Below, piece after piece: positions 15,849 through 22,786 of a DNA stretch of 23,268 bases. The position numbers and the translations under genes are program-made. Under the pieces are notes generated by a model, which saw only the letters and a list, made by a program, of their open reading frames with translations, was not told the origin of the DNA and ran no database searches. The stretch is from positions 1-23,268 of the forward strand of contig CANQBT010000021.1 of NCBI GenBank assembly GCA_947589405.1. Direction: 5' to 3'. The first letter of the stretch is position 1; every line of letters starts with the position of its first letter. The DNA is from an uncultured Clostridia bacterium. Lineage in GTDB: Bacteria; Bacillota; Clostridia; Lachnospirales; CAG-274.

Positions 15849-17231
15849 ATGTCTGAAATACACGAGGAATGCGGAGTATTTGGTATATATGACCCTGAAG
15901 GTAATCCCGCATCGACCACATATTACGGTCTTGTATCATTGCAGCACAGAGGTCAGGAGGGCTGCGGTATAGCCGTAAACAGAGACAGAGATATATATTT
16001 CCACAAAAACATAGGTTTGGTCAATGAAGTATTTAATGAGGAGGAGCTTGCCAAGCTTTCGGGCAGAATGGCAATAGGTCATGTGAGATATTCCACAGCC
16101 GGCGGTTCCTTAAGAGAAAATGTGCAGCCTCTTGTTTTAAGATATATAAAGGGACAGCTTGCCATAAGCCATAACGGCAATATTACAAATGCAGGCGAGA
16201 TCCGCAAATGGCTTGAAAGAAACGGCGCTATTTTCCAGACTACGGCAGATACGGAAATAATAGCATACCTTATAGCCAGAGAAAGAGTTACAAGCGGTTC
16301 AATAGAAAAGGCGGTAAAGAATGCAATGATGAAGCTAAAGGGCGCTTTTTCTCTTCTTGTAATGAGCCCTAACAAGCTTGTGGTAGCAAGAGATCCTTGG
16401 GGCTACAGACCTCTTTCAATAGGCAAAAGAGACAACGCTATCATATTTGCCAGCGAAACATGTGCCTTTGACGCTATTGACGCAGAGTTTGTAAGAGATG
16501 TAGAGCCCGGTGAGATAATAAAGATAGAGGACGGAGAAATGATAAGCGACAAGGAGCTTTGCGGCACACAGAAAGGACAGCTCTGTATATTCGAGCATAT
16601 TTATTTTGCCCGTCCCGACAGCACTATTGCAAATGAGGTCGTACACGAGTGCAGGAAAAGAGCAGGTGCTTTTCTGGCAAAGCAATCTCCCGTTGAAGCG
16701 GATATAGTTATAGGCGTTCCCGATTCGGGACTTTCTGCCGCTCAGGGCTATTCGGAACACAGCGGGATCCCTATAGATACGGGCTTTATAAAGAACAAAT
16801 ATATTGCCAGAACATTTATAAAGCCAACTCAGTCCGAAAGAGAAATTGCCGTTAAAATGAAGCTTAATGTTCTTAAAAGCGCAGTTGAGGGCAAGAGAGT
16901 CATAATGGTAGATGACAGTATAGTAAGAGGTACCACAAGCGGAAAGATAGTAAAGCTTTTAAGAGATGCAGGTGCAAAGGAAGTACATGTGCGCATATCA
17001 GCGCCGCCTTTTACATGGCCATGCTTCTTCGGTACGGATATTCCCAACAGGGATCAGCTTATTGCCAACACCCATACCGTAGAGGAAACGGCTAAGATAA
17101 TAGACGCAGATTCCCTTGACTACTTATCTATTGAGAATCTCCACAAGATTGCGCCCAACAGCAGCTGCACATTCTGCGATGCATGCTTTACGGGCAATTA
17201 CGGCGTAGAGGTATCTCACTTACTTGATTGA
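15849..17231 (+). CDS. purF: Amidophosphoribosyltransferase (glutamine PRPP amidotransferase, Fe-S type)
   Basis: PurF makes phosphoribosylamine from PRPP and glutamine, the first committed step of purine synthesis. The Ntn-type nucleophile is C8 in HEECGVFGIY, exposed by removal of a 7-residue propeptide. The PRPP motif VIMVDDSIVRGTTSG is at about 351-365. Cysteines C246, C392, C440 and C443 (in LCIFEH, WPCFFG and CTFC) align with the four ligands of the oxygen-labile [4Fe-4S] cluster of the B. subtilis enzyme, so this is the regulated Fe-S type. RBS AAGGAGGAG precedes ATG 15849. Its frame ends just beyond the purB RBS. The glutamine it uses is the product of glnA downstream. Confidence 0.96.
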   Translation: MSEIHEECGVFGIYDPEGNPASTTYYGLVSLQHRGQEGCGIAVNRDRDIYFHKNIGLVNEVFNEEELAKLSGRMAIGHVRYSTAGGSLRENVQPLVLRYIKGQLAISHNGNITNAGEIRKWLERNGAIFQTTADTEIIAYLIARERVTSGSIEKAVKNAMMKLKGAFSLLVMSPNKLVVARDPWGYRPLSIGKRDNAIIFASETCAFDAIDAEFVRDVEPGEIIKIEDGEMISDKELCGTQKGQLCIFEHIYFARPDSTIANEVVHECRKRAGAFLAKQSPVEADIVIGVPDSGLSAAQGYSEHSGIPIDTGFIKNKYIARTFIKPTQSEREIAVKMKLNVLKSAVEGKRVIMVDDSIVRGTTSGKIVKLLRDAGAKEVHVRISAPPFTWPCFFGTDIPNRDQLIANTHTVEETAKIIDADSLDYLSIENLHKIAPNSSCTFCDACFTGNYGVEVSHLLD

Positions 17232-17247
17232 TATGGAGGATATGCAT

Positions 17248-18678
17248 ATGAAGAATGTTTATGAAAGCCCACTTAATTCCAGATATGCAAGCAATGAAAT
17301 GAAGGAGATATTTTCTCCCGATATGAAATTCAAAACATGGCGAAGGCTCTGGATAACACTTGCAGAGTGTGAAAAGGAGCTTGGCTTGGATATTACGGAG
17401 GAGCAGATAGAGGAATTAAAGGCTCATAAGGACGATATAAATTACGATGTAGCAGCAGAGAGAGAAAAGCTTGTGCGCCACGACGTTATGGCTCATGTAT
17501 ATGCCTATGGCACACAATGTCCCAAAGCTAAGGGTATAATACACTTAGGCGCTACAAGCTGTTATGTAGGCGACAATACAGATGTTATTATAATGGTTGA
17601 GGCCATGAAGCTCATACGTAAAAAGGTACTTTCTGTCATAAGCAAGCTTTCCGATTTTGCTATGAAGTACAAGGATATGCCTACTCTTGGCTTTACCCAT
17701 TTCCAGGCAGCTCAGACCACTACAGTAGGCAAGAGAGCATGCCTGTGGATACAGGATCTTATGATGGATCTTGAGCAGATAGACTTTGTGCTTGAAAATG
17801 CCAAGCTTTTAGGCTCTAAGGGCACAACAGGTACTCAGGCTTCCTTTATGGAGCTTTTCGAGGGAGATACGGACAAGGTAAAAAGGCTTGACAATATGAT
17901 AGCCGAGAAATTAGGCTACAGCGGTGTATTTGCCGTAAGCGGTCAGACATATACGAGAAAGCTGGATTCCATGTTCTTAAACGTATTGAGCGGTATTGCT
18001 CAGAGCTGTACCAAGTTTTCAAACGATATGAGATTATTGCAGCATCTTAAGGAAATGGAAGAGCCTTTCGAGAAAAATCAGATAGGTTCATCTGCTATGG
18101 CATATAAGAGGAATCCTATGAGAAGCGAAAGAATGGCTTCTCTTGCCAGATATATTATGGTAGACGCTCTCAACCCTGCCATTACAGCGGCAACACAATG
18201 GTTCGAGAGGACCCTTGACGACAGCGCAAACAAGAGAATAGCCATTCCTGAGGCCTTCCTTGCCTGCGATGCCATACTTAATATATATATAAACGTATCA
18301 GGCGGTCTTGTGGTATATCCAAAGGTAATAGAAAGACGGCTTATGGAAGAGCTGCCTTTTATGGCTACGGAAAACATTATGATGGACGCCGTAAAGAAGG
18401 GCGGCGACAGACAGGAGCTTCACGAGAGGATAAGAGAGCTTTCTATGGAGGCAGGTGCAGTAGTGAAGCAGGAGGGCGGTAAAAACGACCTTATCGAGAG
18501 GATAGCAAAGGAGCCTATGTTCGGCATGAGCCTTGAGGAGCTTCAGAAGATCCTTGAGCCTAAGAACTTTGTAGGCAGAGCACCTCAGCAGACAGAGGAG
18601 TATATTATGGGACAGGTAAAGCCTGTTTTGGATAAAAATAAAGACAGCCTTATTGCTGATGCTGAGCTGACTGTCTAG
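17248..18678 (+). CDS. purB: Adenylosuccinate lyase
   Basis: PurB cleaves SAICAR to AICAR and adenylosuccinate to AMP, releasing fumarate in both. It is 476 residues from the chosen start, within the range of the longer PurB form. The fumarase/aspartase superfamily signature GSSAMAYKRNP is at about 280-290, with FTHFQAAQTTTVGKR and TQWFERTLDDSANKR also typical. Several in-frame starts exist. ATG 17248 is best because GGAGG at 17235-17239 lies 8 nt upstream, while ATG 17242 is too close and TTG 17224 lies before the RBS. It is translationally close to purF and separated from purA by 13 nt. Confidence 0.95.
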   Translation: MKNVYESPLNSRYASNEMKEIFSPDMKFKTWRRLWITLAECEKELGLDITEEQIEELKAHKDDINYDVAAEREKLVRHDVMAHVYAYGTQCPKAKGIIHLGATSCYVGDNTDVIIMVEAMKLIRKKVLSVISKLSDFAMKYKDMPTLGFTHFQAAQTTTVGKRACLWIQDLMMDLEQIDFVLENAKLLGSKGTTGTQASFMELFEGDTDKVKRLDNMIAEKLGYSGVFAVSGQTYTRKLDSMFLNVLSGIAQSCTKFSNDMRLLQHLKEMEEPFEKNQIGSSAMAYKRNPMRSERMASLARYIMVDALNPAITAATQWFERTLDDSANKRIAIPEAFLACDAILNIYINVSGGLVVYPKVIERRLMEELPFMATENIMMDAVKKGGDRQELHERIRELSMEAGAVVKQEGGKNDLIERIAKEPMFGMSLEELQKILEPKNFVGRAPQQTEEYIMGQVKPVLDKNKDSLIADAELTV

Positions 18679-18691
18679 GGAGGTTTTTAAT

Positions 18692-19963
18692 ATGATAAGA
18701 GCTATTGTTGGCGCCAACTGGGGCGACGAGGGCAAGGGCAAGATCACAGATATGTGTGCAGAGCAGTCCGATATAGTTGTAAGATTTCAGGGCGGTGCAA
18801 ATGCAGGACACACTATTATAAATGAATATGGCAGATTTGCTTTGCATCTTTTGCCAAGCGGTGTTTTTCACAAGAATATAACCAATGTGATAGCTAACGG
18901 CGTTGCGCTTAATATAGAAGCGCTTAAAAATGAAATGCAGACTCTAAAGGACGCAGGAATAGAGTTCAATCTTCTTATAGGAGAGAGGACGCAGGTACTT
19001 CTGCCTCACCATGTGCTTATGGACACCTATGAGGAGGAAAGACTGGGCGATAGGAAATTCGGCTCTACGAAAAGCGGTATTGCGCCATTCTATGCAGACA
19101 AGTATTCCAAGACGGGCTTACAGGTGTGGGAGCTTTACAACAAGGAAAGACTTCTGGACAAGCTGGAGCATATGTATGAGAAGATAAACATACAGTTCAA
19201 ATATCTTTACAATAAGCCTGAGATAGACTACAAGGAGGTATATAATACTCTTCTTGAATATGCAGAGTTTATAAAGGACAATGTAGCCGATACATCTAAA
19301 TTTTTAAGAGATGCCATTAAGGAGGGCAAGAACATACTTTTTGAAGGTCAGCTTGGTTCTCTTAAGGACACAGATCATGGGATTTATCCCTATGTTACAA
19401 GCTCCTCTACTCTTGCGGGCTATGCGGCAGTAGGCGCAGGTATACCGCCCTATGCCATTGACAATATCACAGTTATAACAAAGGCATATTCCTCAGCAGT
19501 AGGCGAAGGTCCCTTTGTTTCTGAGATATTCGGCGATGAAGCCGATGAGCTGAGGAAAAGAGGCGGAGATAAGGGTGAGTTCGGCGCTACTACGGGCAGA
19601 CCCAGAAGGGTAGGCTATTTTGACGCTGTTGCCACAAGATACGGCTGTGAGATACAGGGTGCCACAGAGGTCTGCATGACCTGTTTGGACGTTCTCAGCT
19701 ATATGGATAAGCTTCCCATATGCACAGGCTATGAATGGAATGGCAAGGTGTATAAAGAATTTCTTACAACAGACAAGCTCTATGAAGCAAAGCCTGTATA
19801 TACCGTGCTTCCGGGCTGGAAAAGCGATATAAGAGGCATAAAGAGCTATGATGAGCTTCCAAAGGAAGCAAAGGACTATATAGAGTTTGTAGAAAAGGAA
19901 ATAGGCGTTAAAATATCTATGGTAAGCAACGGTCCACGCCGTGAAGAGATACTCTACAGATAA
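18692..19963 (+). CDS. purA: Adenylosuccinate synthetase
   Basis: PurA condenses IMP and aspartate with GTP to adenylosuccinate, the first step from IMP to AMP; PurB completes it. The 423-residue length is normal. The glycine-rich GTP loop GANWGDEGKGK (7-17) contains the catalytic D12, and GGANAGHTI contains the catalytic His. FEGQLGSLKDTDHGIYPYVTSS and GRPRRVGYFD are further family segments. The GGGAGG RBS lies 9 nt before ATG 18692. It is the last gene of the pur run; no strong terminator follows before the glnA promoter. Confidence 0.97.
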   Translation: MIRAIVGANWGDEGKGKITDMCAEQSDIVVRFQGGANAGHTIINEYGRFALHLLPSGVFHKNITNVIANGVALNIEALKNEMQTLKDAGIEFNLLIGERTQVLLPHHVLMDTYEEERLGDRKFGSTKSGIAPFYADKYSKTGLQVWELYNKERLLDKLEHMYEKINIQFKYLYNKPEIDYKEVYNTLLEYAEFIKDNVADTSKFLRDAIKEGKNILFEGQLGSLKDTDHGIYPYVTSSSTLAGYAAVGAGIPPYAIDNITVITKAYSSAVGEGPFVSEIFGDEADELRKRGGDKGEFGATTGRPRRVGYFDAVATRYGCEIQGATEVCMTCLDVLSYMDKLPICTGYEWNGKVYKEFLTTDKLYEAKPVYTVLPGWKSDIRGIKSYDELPKEAKDYIEFVEKEIGVKISMVSNGPRREEILYR

Positions 19964-20075
19964 TTCTGTTTTGCAGGATAGATGGTCAAAAATTTCAAAA
20001 ATGCTGTAAAATCAGCTACTTTTGGTTTAATTTTTATAAAATTTGCATAAATTATTTTAAAATGCAATTTTTGAG

Positions 20076-20104
20076 TTGACAATTAAATGCAATGTTACTA
20101 TAAT
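20076..20104 (+). promoter_or_regulatory. Consensus promoter of glnA
   Basis: TTGACA at 20076-20081, exactly 17 bp, TATAAT at 20099-20104: a perfect match to the sigma-A consensus. Transcription should start around A20110-A20112, directly before the leader hairpin. Such a strong promoter fits control after initiation, by the attenuator that follows. Confidence 0.92.
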
Positions 20105-20112
20105 GGTCTATA

Positions 20113-20165
20113 GAACAAGGGAGTTCAGACACATTGTTTGTATCTGGATTCCCTTTTTGTTTTTT
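20113..20165 (+). promoter_or_regulatory. glnA leader attenuator with ANTAR-type antiterminator hairpin
   Basis: Two mutually exclusive structures are visible. Antiterminator: GAAC (20113-20116), hexaloop AAGGGA (20117-20122), GTTC (20123-20126), with A at loop position 1 and G at position 4, the pattern recognised by ANTAR proteins. It is followed at once by a second hairpin (20127-20145) whose loop includes A20133 and G20136 but is 7 nt rather than a clean hexaloop. Terminator: GGGAGTTCAGA (20119-20129) pairs with TCTGGATTCCC (20143-20153) and is followed by TTTTTGTTTTTT. The terminator's 5' arm consumes the loop and 3' arm of the first hairpin, so protein binding there would block termination. 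The probable regulator is encoded at 21796-22326. Confidence 0.75.
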
Positions 20166-20194
20166 AAAATTCAATTTGGAAGGAGATTTTCTAA

Positions 20195-21526
20195 ATGGCA
20201 AAGTACACTAAGGAACAGATCATTCAGATCTGTGATGAGCAGGATGTAGAGTTTATAAGACTTCAGTTTATTGATGTTCTGGGTATTCCTAAGAACGTAG
20301 CTGTTACACGTTCACAGCTTGAGAAGGTCCTTGACGAGGGCATGATGTTTGATGGTTCTTCTATCGAAGGTTTTGCCAGGATCGAAGAGTCAGATATGTA
20401 TTTAAGACCTGACCTTGACACATTCGTTATTTATCCATGGAGACCGCAGAAGGCTAAGGTTGCCAGATTTATATGCGATGTATATACTCCTGACGGCGAG
20501 CCATTTGAAGGCGATCCAAGAGGTATATTAAAGAGACAGATAGCCGAAGCCGAGAAGATGGGCTATACCTTCAATGTAGGTAATGAGTGCGAGTTCTTTT
20601 TATTCAAGACTGACGATGACGGCAAGCCGACCATTACTACAAATGACGAAGCAGGCTATTTTGATCTTGACCCTGTAGACTTAGGCTCTGAGGCAAGAAG
20701 AGATATATGTATGAACCTTGAAAAGATGGGTTATGAAATAGAAGCATCTCATCATGAGGTTGCCGAAGGTCAGCACGAGATCGATTTCAAGTATGCAGAC
20801 GCTCTTACCACAGCTGATAATGTTGTAGCTTTCAGACTTGTTGTAAAGACTATTGCCAAGAAGTACGGCTTACATGCAACATTTATGCCAAAGCCTATAT
20901 TTGGTATAAACGGTTCAGGTATGCATACCAATATGTCACTTTTCAAGGACGGCAAGAATGCATTCTTTGATCCGGCAGGGGAATTACAGTTATCAGATAC
21001 GGCATACAGCTTTATCGCAGGTGTACTTAAGCACGTTGCAGGTATCACAGCTATTACAAATCCTCTTGTAAATTCATACAAAAGACTTGTTCCGGGCTAT
21101 GAGGCTCCTTGCTATATCGCATGGTCTGCTTCCAACAGAACAGATATAATTAGAATACCTGCATCAAGAGGTGCCGGCACAAGAATAGAGCTTAGAAGTC
21201 CCGATCCTTCAACTAATCCTTACCTTTGCTTAGCTTGCTGCTTGGCAGCAGGTCTTGAGGGTATCAGGAACAATCTTCCTGCTCCTGAGAGCGTAGACAT
21301 CAACCTGTTCAAGTCTACTCAGGACGAAAGAGATGAGTTAGGCGTTAAGAGCCTTCCGGGTAACTTATACGAGGCTATTCAGGTAATGAAGGCTGACGGT
21401 CTTGTTAAGGAGGTTCTCGGCAAGCATGCTTACAAGGCATTTGTTAAGTCAAAGCAGGCTGAGTGGGATGCATTCAGAATGTTCGTAAGCAAGTGGGAGA
21501 TAGACGAATATCTTGTAAATTATTAA
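20195..21526 (+). CDS. glnA: Glutamine synthetase, type I-alpha
   Basis: GlnA makes glutamine from glutamate, ammonia and ATP and is the main entry of ammonia nitrogen. The 443-residue protein follows B. subtilis GlnA (444) closely along its length: MFDGSSIEGFARIEESDM, NECEFFLF, HHEVAEGQHEIDFKY, NGSGMHTNMSLF, VNSYKRLVPGYEAP and IELRSPDPSTNPY. The length and lack of the longer beta-type insert point to GS-I-alpha, which is not controlled by adenylylation. R62, which in B. subtilis takes part in feedback inhibition, is conserved. RBS AAGGAGA precedes ATG 20195 by about 10 nt. It is a single-gene transcript with consensus promoter, leader attenuator and a strong terminator. Confidence 0.97.
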   Translation: MAKYTKEQIIQICDEQDVEFIRLQFIDVLGIPKNVAVTRSQLEKVLDEGMMFDGSSIEGFARIEESDMYLRPDLDTFVIYPWRPQKAKVARFICDVYTPDGEPFEGDPRGILKRQIAEAEKMGYTFNVGNECEFFLFKTDDDGKPTITTNDEAGYFDLDPVDLGSEARRDICMNLEKMGYEIEASHHEVAEGQHEIDFKYADALTTADNVVAFRLVVKTIAKKYGLHATFMPKPIFGINGSGMHTNMSLFKDGKNAFFDPAGELQLSDTAYSFIAGVLKHVAGITAITNPLVNSYKRLVPGYEAPCYIAWSASNRTDIIRIPASRGAGTRIELRSPDPSTNPYLCLACCLAAGLEGIRNNLPAPESVDINLFKSTQDERDELGVKSLPGNLYEAIQVMKADGLVKEVLGKHAYKAFVKSKQAEWDAFRMFVSKWEIDEYLVNY

Positions 21527-21545
21527 TAAAATTAAGCATAACTAT

Positions 21546-21576
21546 AAAAAAGCCATTCTTGGGAATGGCTTTTTTT
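21546..21576 (+). terminator. Rho-independent terminator of glnA
   Basis: Six A, GCCATTC, loop TTGG, GAATGGC, seven T. The 7-bp GC-containing stem is extended by A-T pairs. It separates glnA from the ANTAR gene's own promoter. Confidence 0.93.
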
Positions 21577-21590
21577 AAATATAAATAATA

Positions 21591-21619
21591 TTGATTTTAG
21601 CGCTTTAACGTGTTATAAT
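21591..21619 (+). promoter_or_regulatory. Promoter of the structured leader and ANTAR gene
   Basis: TTGATT at 21591-21596, 17 bp, TATAAT at 21614-21619. The expected start (about 21623-21627) coincides with the 5' strand of the closing helix of the leader RNA, which supports the leader being transcribed as a unit. Confidence 0.78.
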
Positions 21620-21621
21620 TC

Positions 21622-21795
21622 TAACCGACGGGTAAGTCTCCCGCTTCTATAAGCGGTGAGAACTTACTTTTGTATTCAGCAGGGGTACAAGCTCCTGCTG
21701 AATACAAAGGCTTTGGCAAAAGCCGTCGGTTATGAGTACGTAGCGAAAGCGTAGTACGAATATCCTTGACCAATTTGAATTTAAGGAGTCAAACC
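21622..21795 (+). promoter_or_regulatory. Highly structured 5' leader RNA of the ANTAR gene (riboswitch-like, unclassified)
   Basis: A closing helix TAACCGAC/GTCGGTTA (21622-21629 with 21725-21732) encloses three hairpins. Hairpin A (21632-21667) joins GTAAGT-CTC-CCGCTT to AAGCGG-GAG-ACTTAC with single-base bulges at U21657 and A21661. Hairpin B (21669-21708) has 17 pairs with one G-U and a TACAAG loop. Hairpin C (21709-21724) is GGCTTT/AAAGCC with loop GGCA. Next comes a GAAA-capped hairpin (21736-21757) with a 3x3 GTA/GTA internal loop. TCCTT (21763-21767) can then pair with AAGGA (21783-21787), the Shine-Dalgarno of the ANTAR gene. No known riboswitch consensus that I know (purine, TPP, FMN, SAM, cobalamin, glycine, lysine, T-box) matches. 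It could also be a structured mobile-element remnant. Confidence 0.7.
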
Positions 21796-22326
21796 ATGAG
21801 CGAACAGAACTTGTTTATTGCTTTTGACAACAAAAAGGTATCGTTAAATATTGCTAAAATTCTATTGTCCAACGGCATTAAGGTGAACAAAATAGCGGAA
21901 AGGGTCTCTGACCTGCTTGATGTGAACAGATATTACAATTCGGGAACCATAATAACGGGCTATTGCTTCGACAACCAGTATATTAATTACATAGTCGATC
22001 ATCTGAGCAGCAGCTTCAATGTCATATGCATCGGCAAAAGAGAACAGCTGGATTTTTGCGATGACGACAGGATATTCAAGCTTGCCGTGCCGCTGAATAA
22101 AACAGATCTTATCTGCTCTGTGGAAATGCTTATGACTGTGGATTCCAGATATAAGCCCGGCAATACAAAAACACAAAGCGAAGAAAGATTGATACAAAAG
22201 GCAAAGCAATTGCTCATAGATATTTATTCCATGTCTGAGGAACAGGCACATAGATATATGCAGAAAAAAAGCATGGAAACAGGAAGGAAGCTTGTCGAAA
22301 TAGCAAAGATAATTCTTGAGATCTGA
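21796..22326 (+). CDS. ANTAR-domain antiterminator with pseudo-receiver domain (probable glnA regulator)
   Basis: This 176-residue protein has an N-terminal receiver-like domain (about 5-115) and a C-terminal ANTAR RNA-binding domain (about 130-176: ERLIQKAKQLL, MSEEQAHRYMQKKSM, GRKLVEIAKIIL). ANTAR proteins bind paired hexaloop hairpins and prevent transcription termination, as NasR and EutV do. The receiver has Gly/Thr in the stretch TIITGYCF where the phospho-acceptor Asp would be, so phosphorylation control looks lost. I chose ATG 21796 because AAGGAG lies 7 nt upstream. Clostridia are known to carry an ANTAR-type gene (called glnR in C. saccharobutylicum) next to glnA, matching this layout. 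With the attenuator in the glnA leader, it is the obvious candidate regulator; direct binding is inferred. Confidence 0.88.
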   Translation: MSEQNLFIAFDNKKVSLNIAKILLSNGIKVNKIAERVSDLLDVNRYYNSGTIITGYCFDNQYINYIVDHLSSSFNVICIGKREQLDFCDDDRIFKLAVPLNKTDLICSVEMLMTVDSRYKPGNTKTQSEERLIQKAKQLLIDIYSMSEEQAHRYMQKKSMETGRKLVEIAKIILEI

Positions 22327-22362
22327 GTTAGTATTATCAGAAAATTTTATTTTTACATTTTT

Positions 22363-22419
22363 TTTGCTTTAGAACGACCCTTCCGTCGCCACTCTTTGCT
22401 TTAGAACGACCCTTCCGTC
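22363..22419. repeat. Two exact 25-bp direct repeats
   Basis: TTTGCTTTAGAACGACCC plus TTCCGTC occurs at 22363-22387 and again at 22395-22419, identical, with a 7-bp gap. The last part, ACCCTTCCGTC, is inverted at 22715-22725 (GACGGAAGGGT), so the repeats may be a duplicated end of the element that follows. Confidence 0.9.
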
Positions 22420-22463
22420 CGCCCAATGGGAATGTAATTTTATTGCAAGGAAATGGTTGGGCG

Positions 22464-22704
22464 GACACCTTCCCTCGAAGAGGGACGGCTTACGTGTGCG
22501 TTCTTCTCATTCTATATATAGTTATAAATTTCGGCTTTTCAATATTATTAAAGCATTTGAGTAGTGCTGACCTAAAGGCGTCCCTTAGGAGAAGGTTCAT
22601 CACTTTGCCTGTGGCAAAGCCAGTCTTACGGCTTGGCGGATAATTTCTTCCGCTGCAATGCCGACAACTCCGCTACAAGCCGTCCCTCTCTGAGGGAAGG
22701 TGTC
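22464..22704. repeat. 28-bp inverted repeats of a MITE-like element
   Basis: The left arm 22464-22491 (starting GACACCTTCCCTC, ending GGGACGGCTT) and the right arm 22677-22704 (starting AAGCCGTCCC, ending GGAAGGTGTC) are reverse complements with two mismatches near the middle. Each arm is itself palindromic (CCCTC/GAGGG). An outer inverted pair ACCCTTCCGTC (22409-22419) and GACGGAAGGGT (22715-22725) flanks them, giving a nested unit of about 317 bp without a transposase. Confidence 0.85.
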
Positions 22705-22786
22705 AGCGTAAGCTGACGGAAGGGTGTAATATTCAATTATTACTGTCGTTTGAAAATTCCTTTGCTGCAAATCTCCCAAAACCACT

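Larger units (their letters stand above)
22327..22786. other. Gene-free intergenic mosaic of repeats
   Basis: No credible gene is present; the short open frames here are accidental. It contains a tandem pair of 25-bp direct repeats, long inverted repeats, and several small palindromes: CTTTGCC/GGCAAAG at 22603-22619, AAGCC/GGCTT around 22617-22634, and TCAGC/GCTGA at 22703-22716. The composition is more GC-rich than the flanking AT-rich DNA. It looks like nested intergenic repeat or MITE-like units of the kind common in gut Clostridia. Confidence 0.7.

Noticed and set aside
20003..20024. Terminator after purA
   Set aside because: GCTG-TAAAAT-CAGC is a short hairpin with an interrupted T-tract; too weak to call, though it may slow or partly stop transcription.
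20105..20194. Glutamine (glnA-type) riboswitch upstream of glnA
   Set aside because: That class is known from cyanobacteria and marine metagenomes and its conserved core is not seen; the terminator-overlapping A1/G4 hairpin explains the leader better.
22363..22419. CRISPR array
   Set aside because: Only two repeat copies, with a 7-bp gap too short for a spacer, and no cas genes nearby.
22443..22643. Small open frames in the repeat mosaic (22443-22643 + and 22600-22785 -)
   Set aside because: They run through the inverted repeats, lack ribosome binding sites, and encode repeat-derived low-information peptides.
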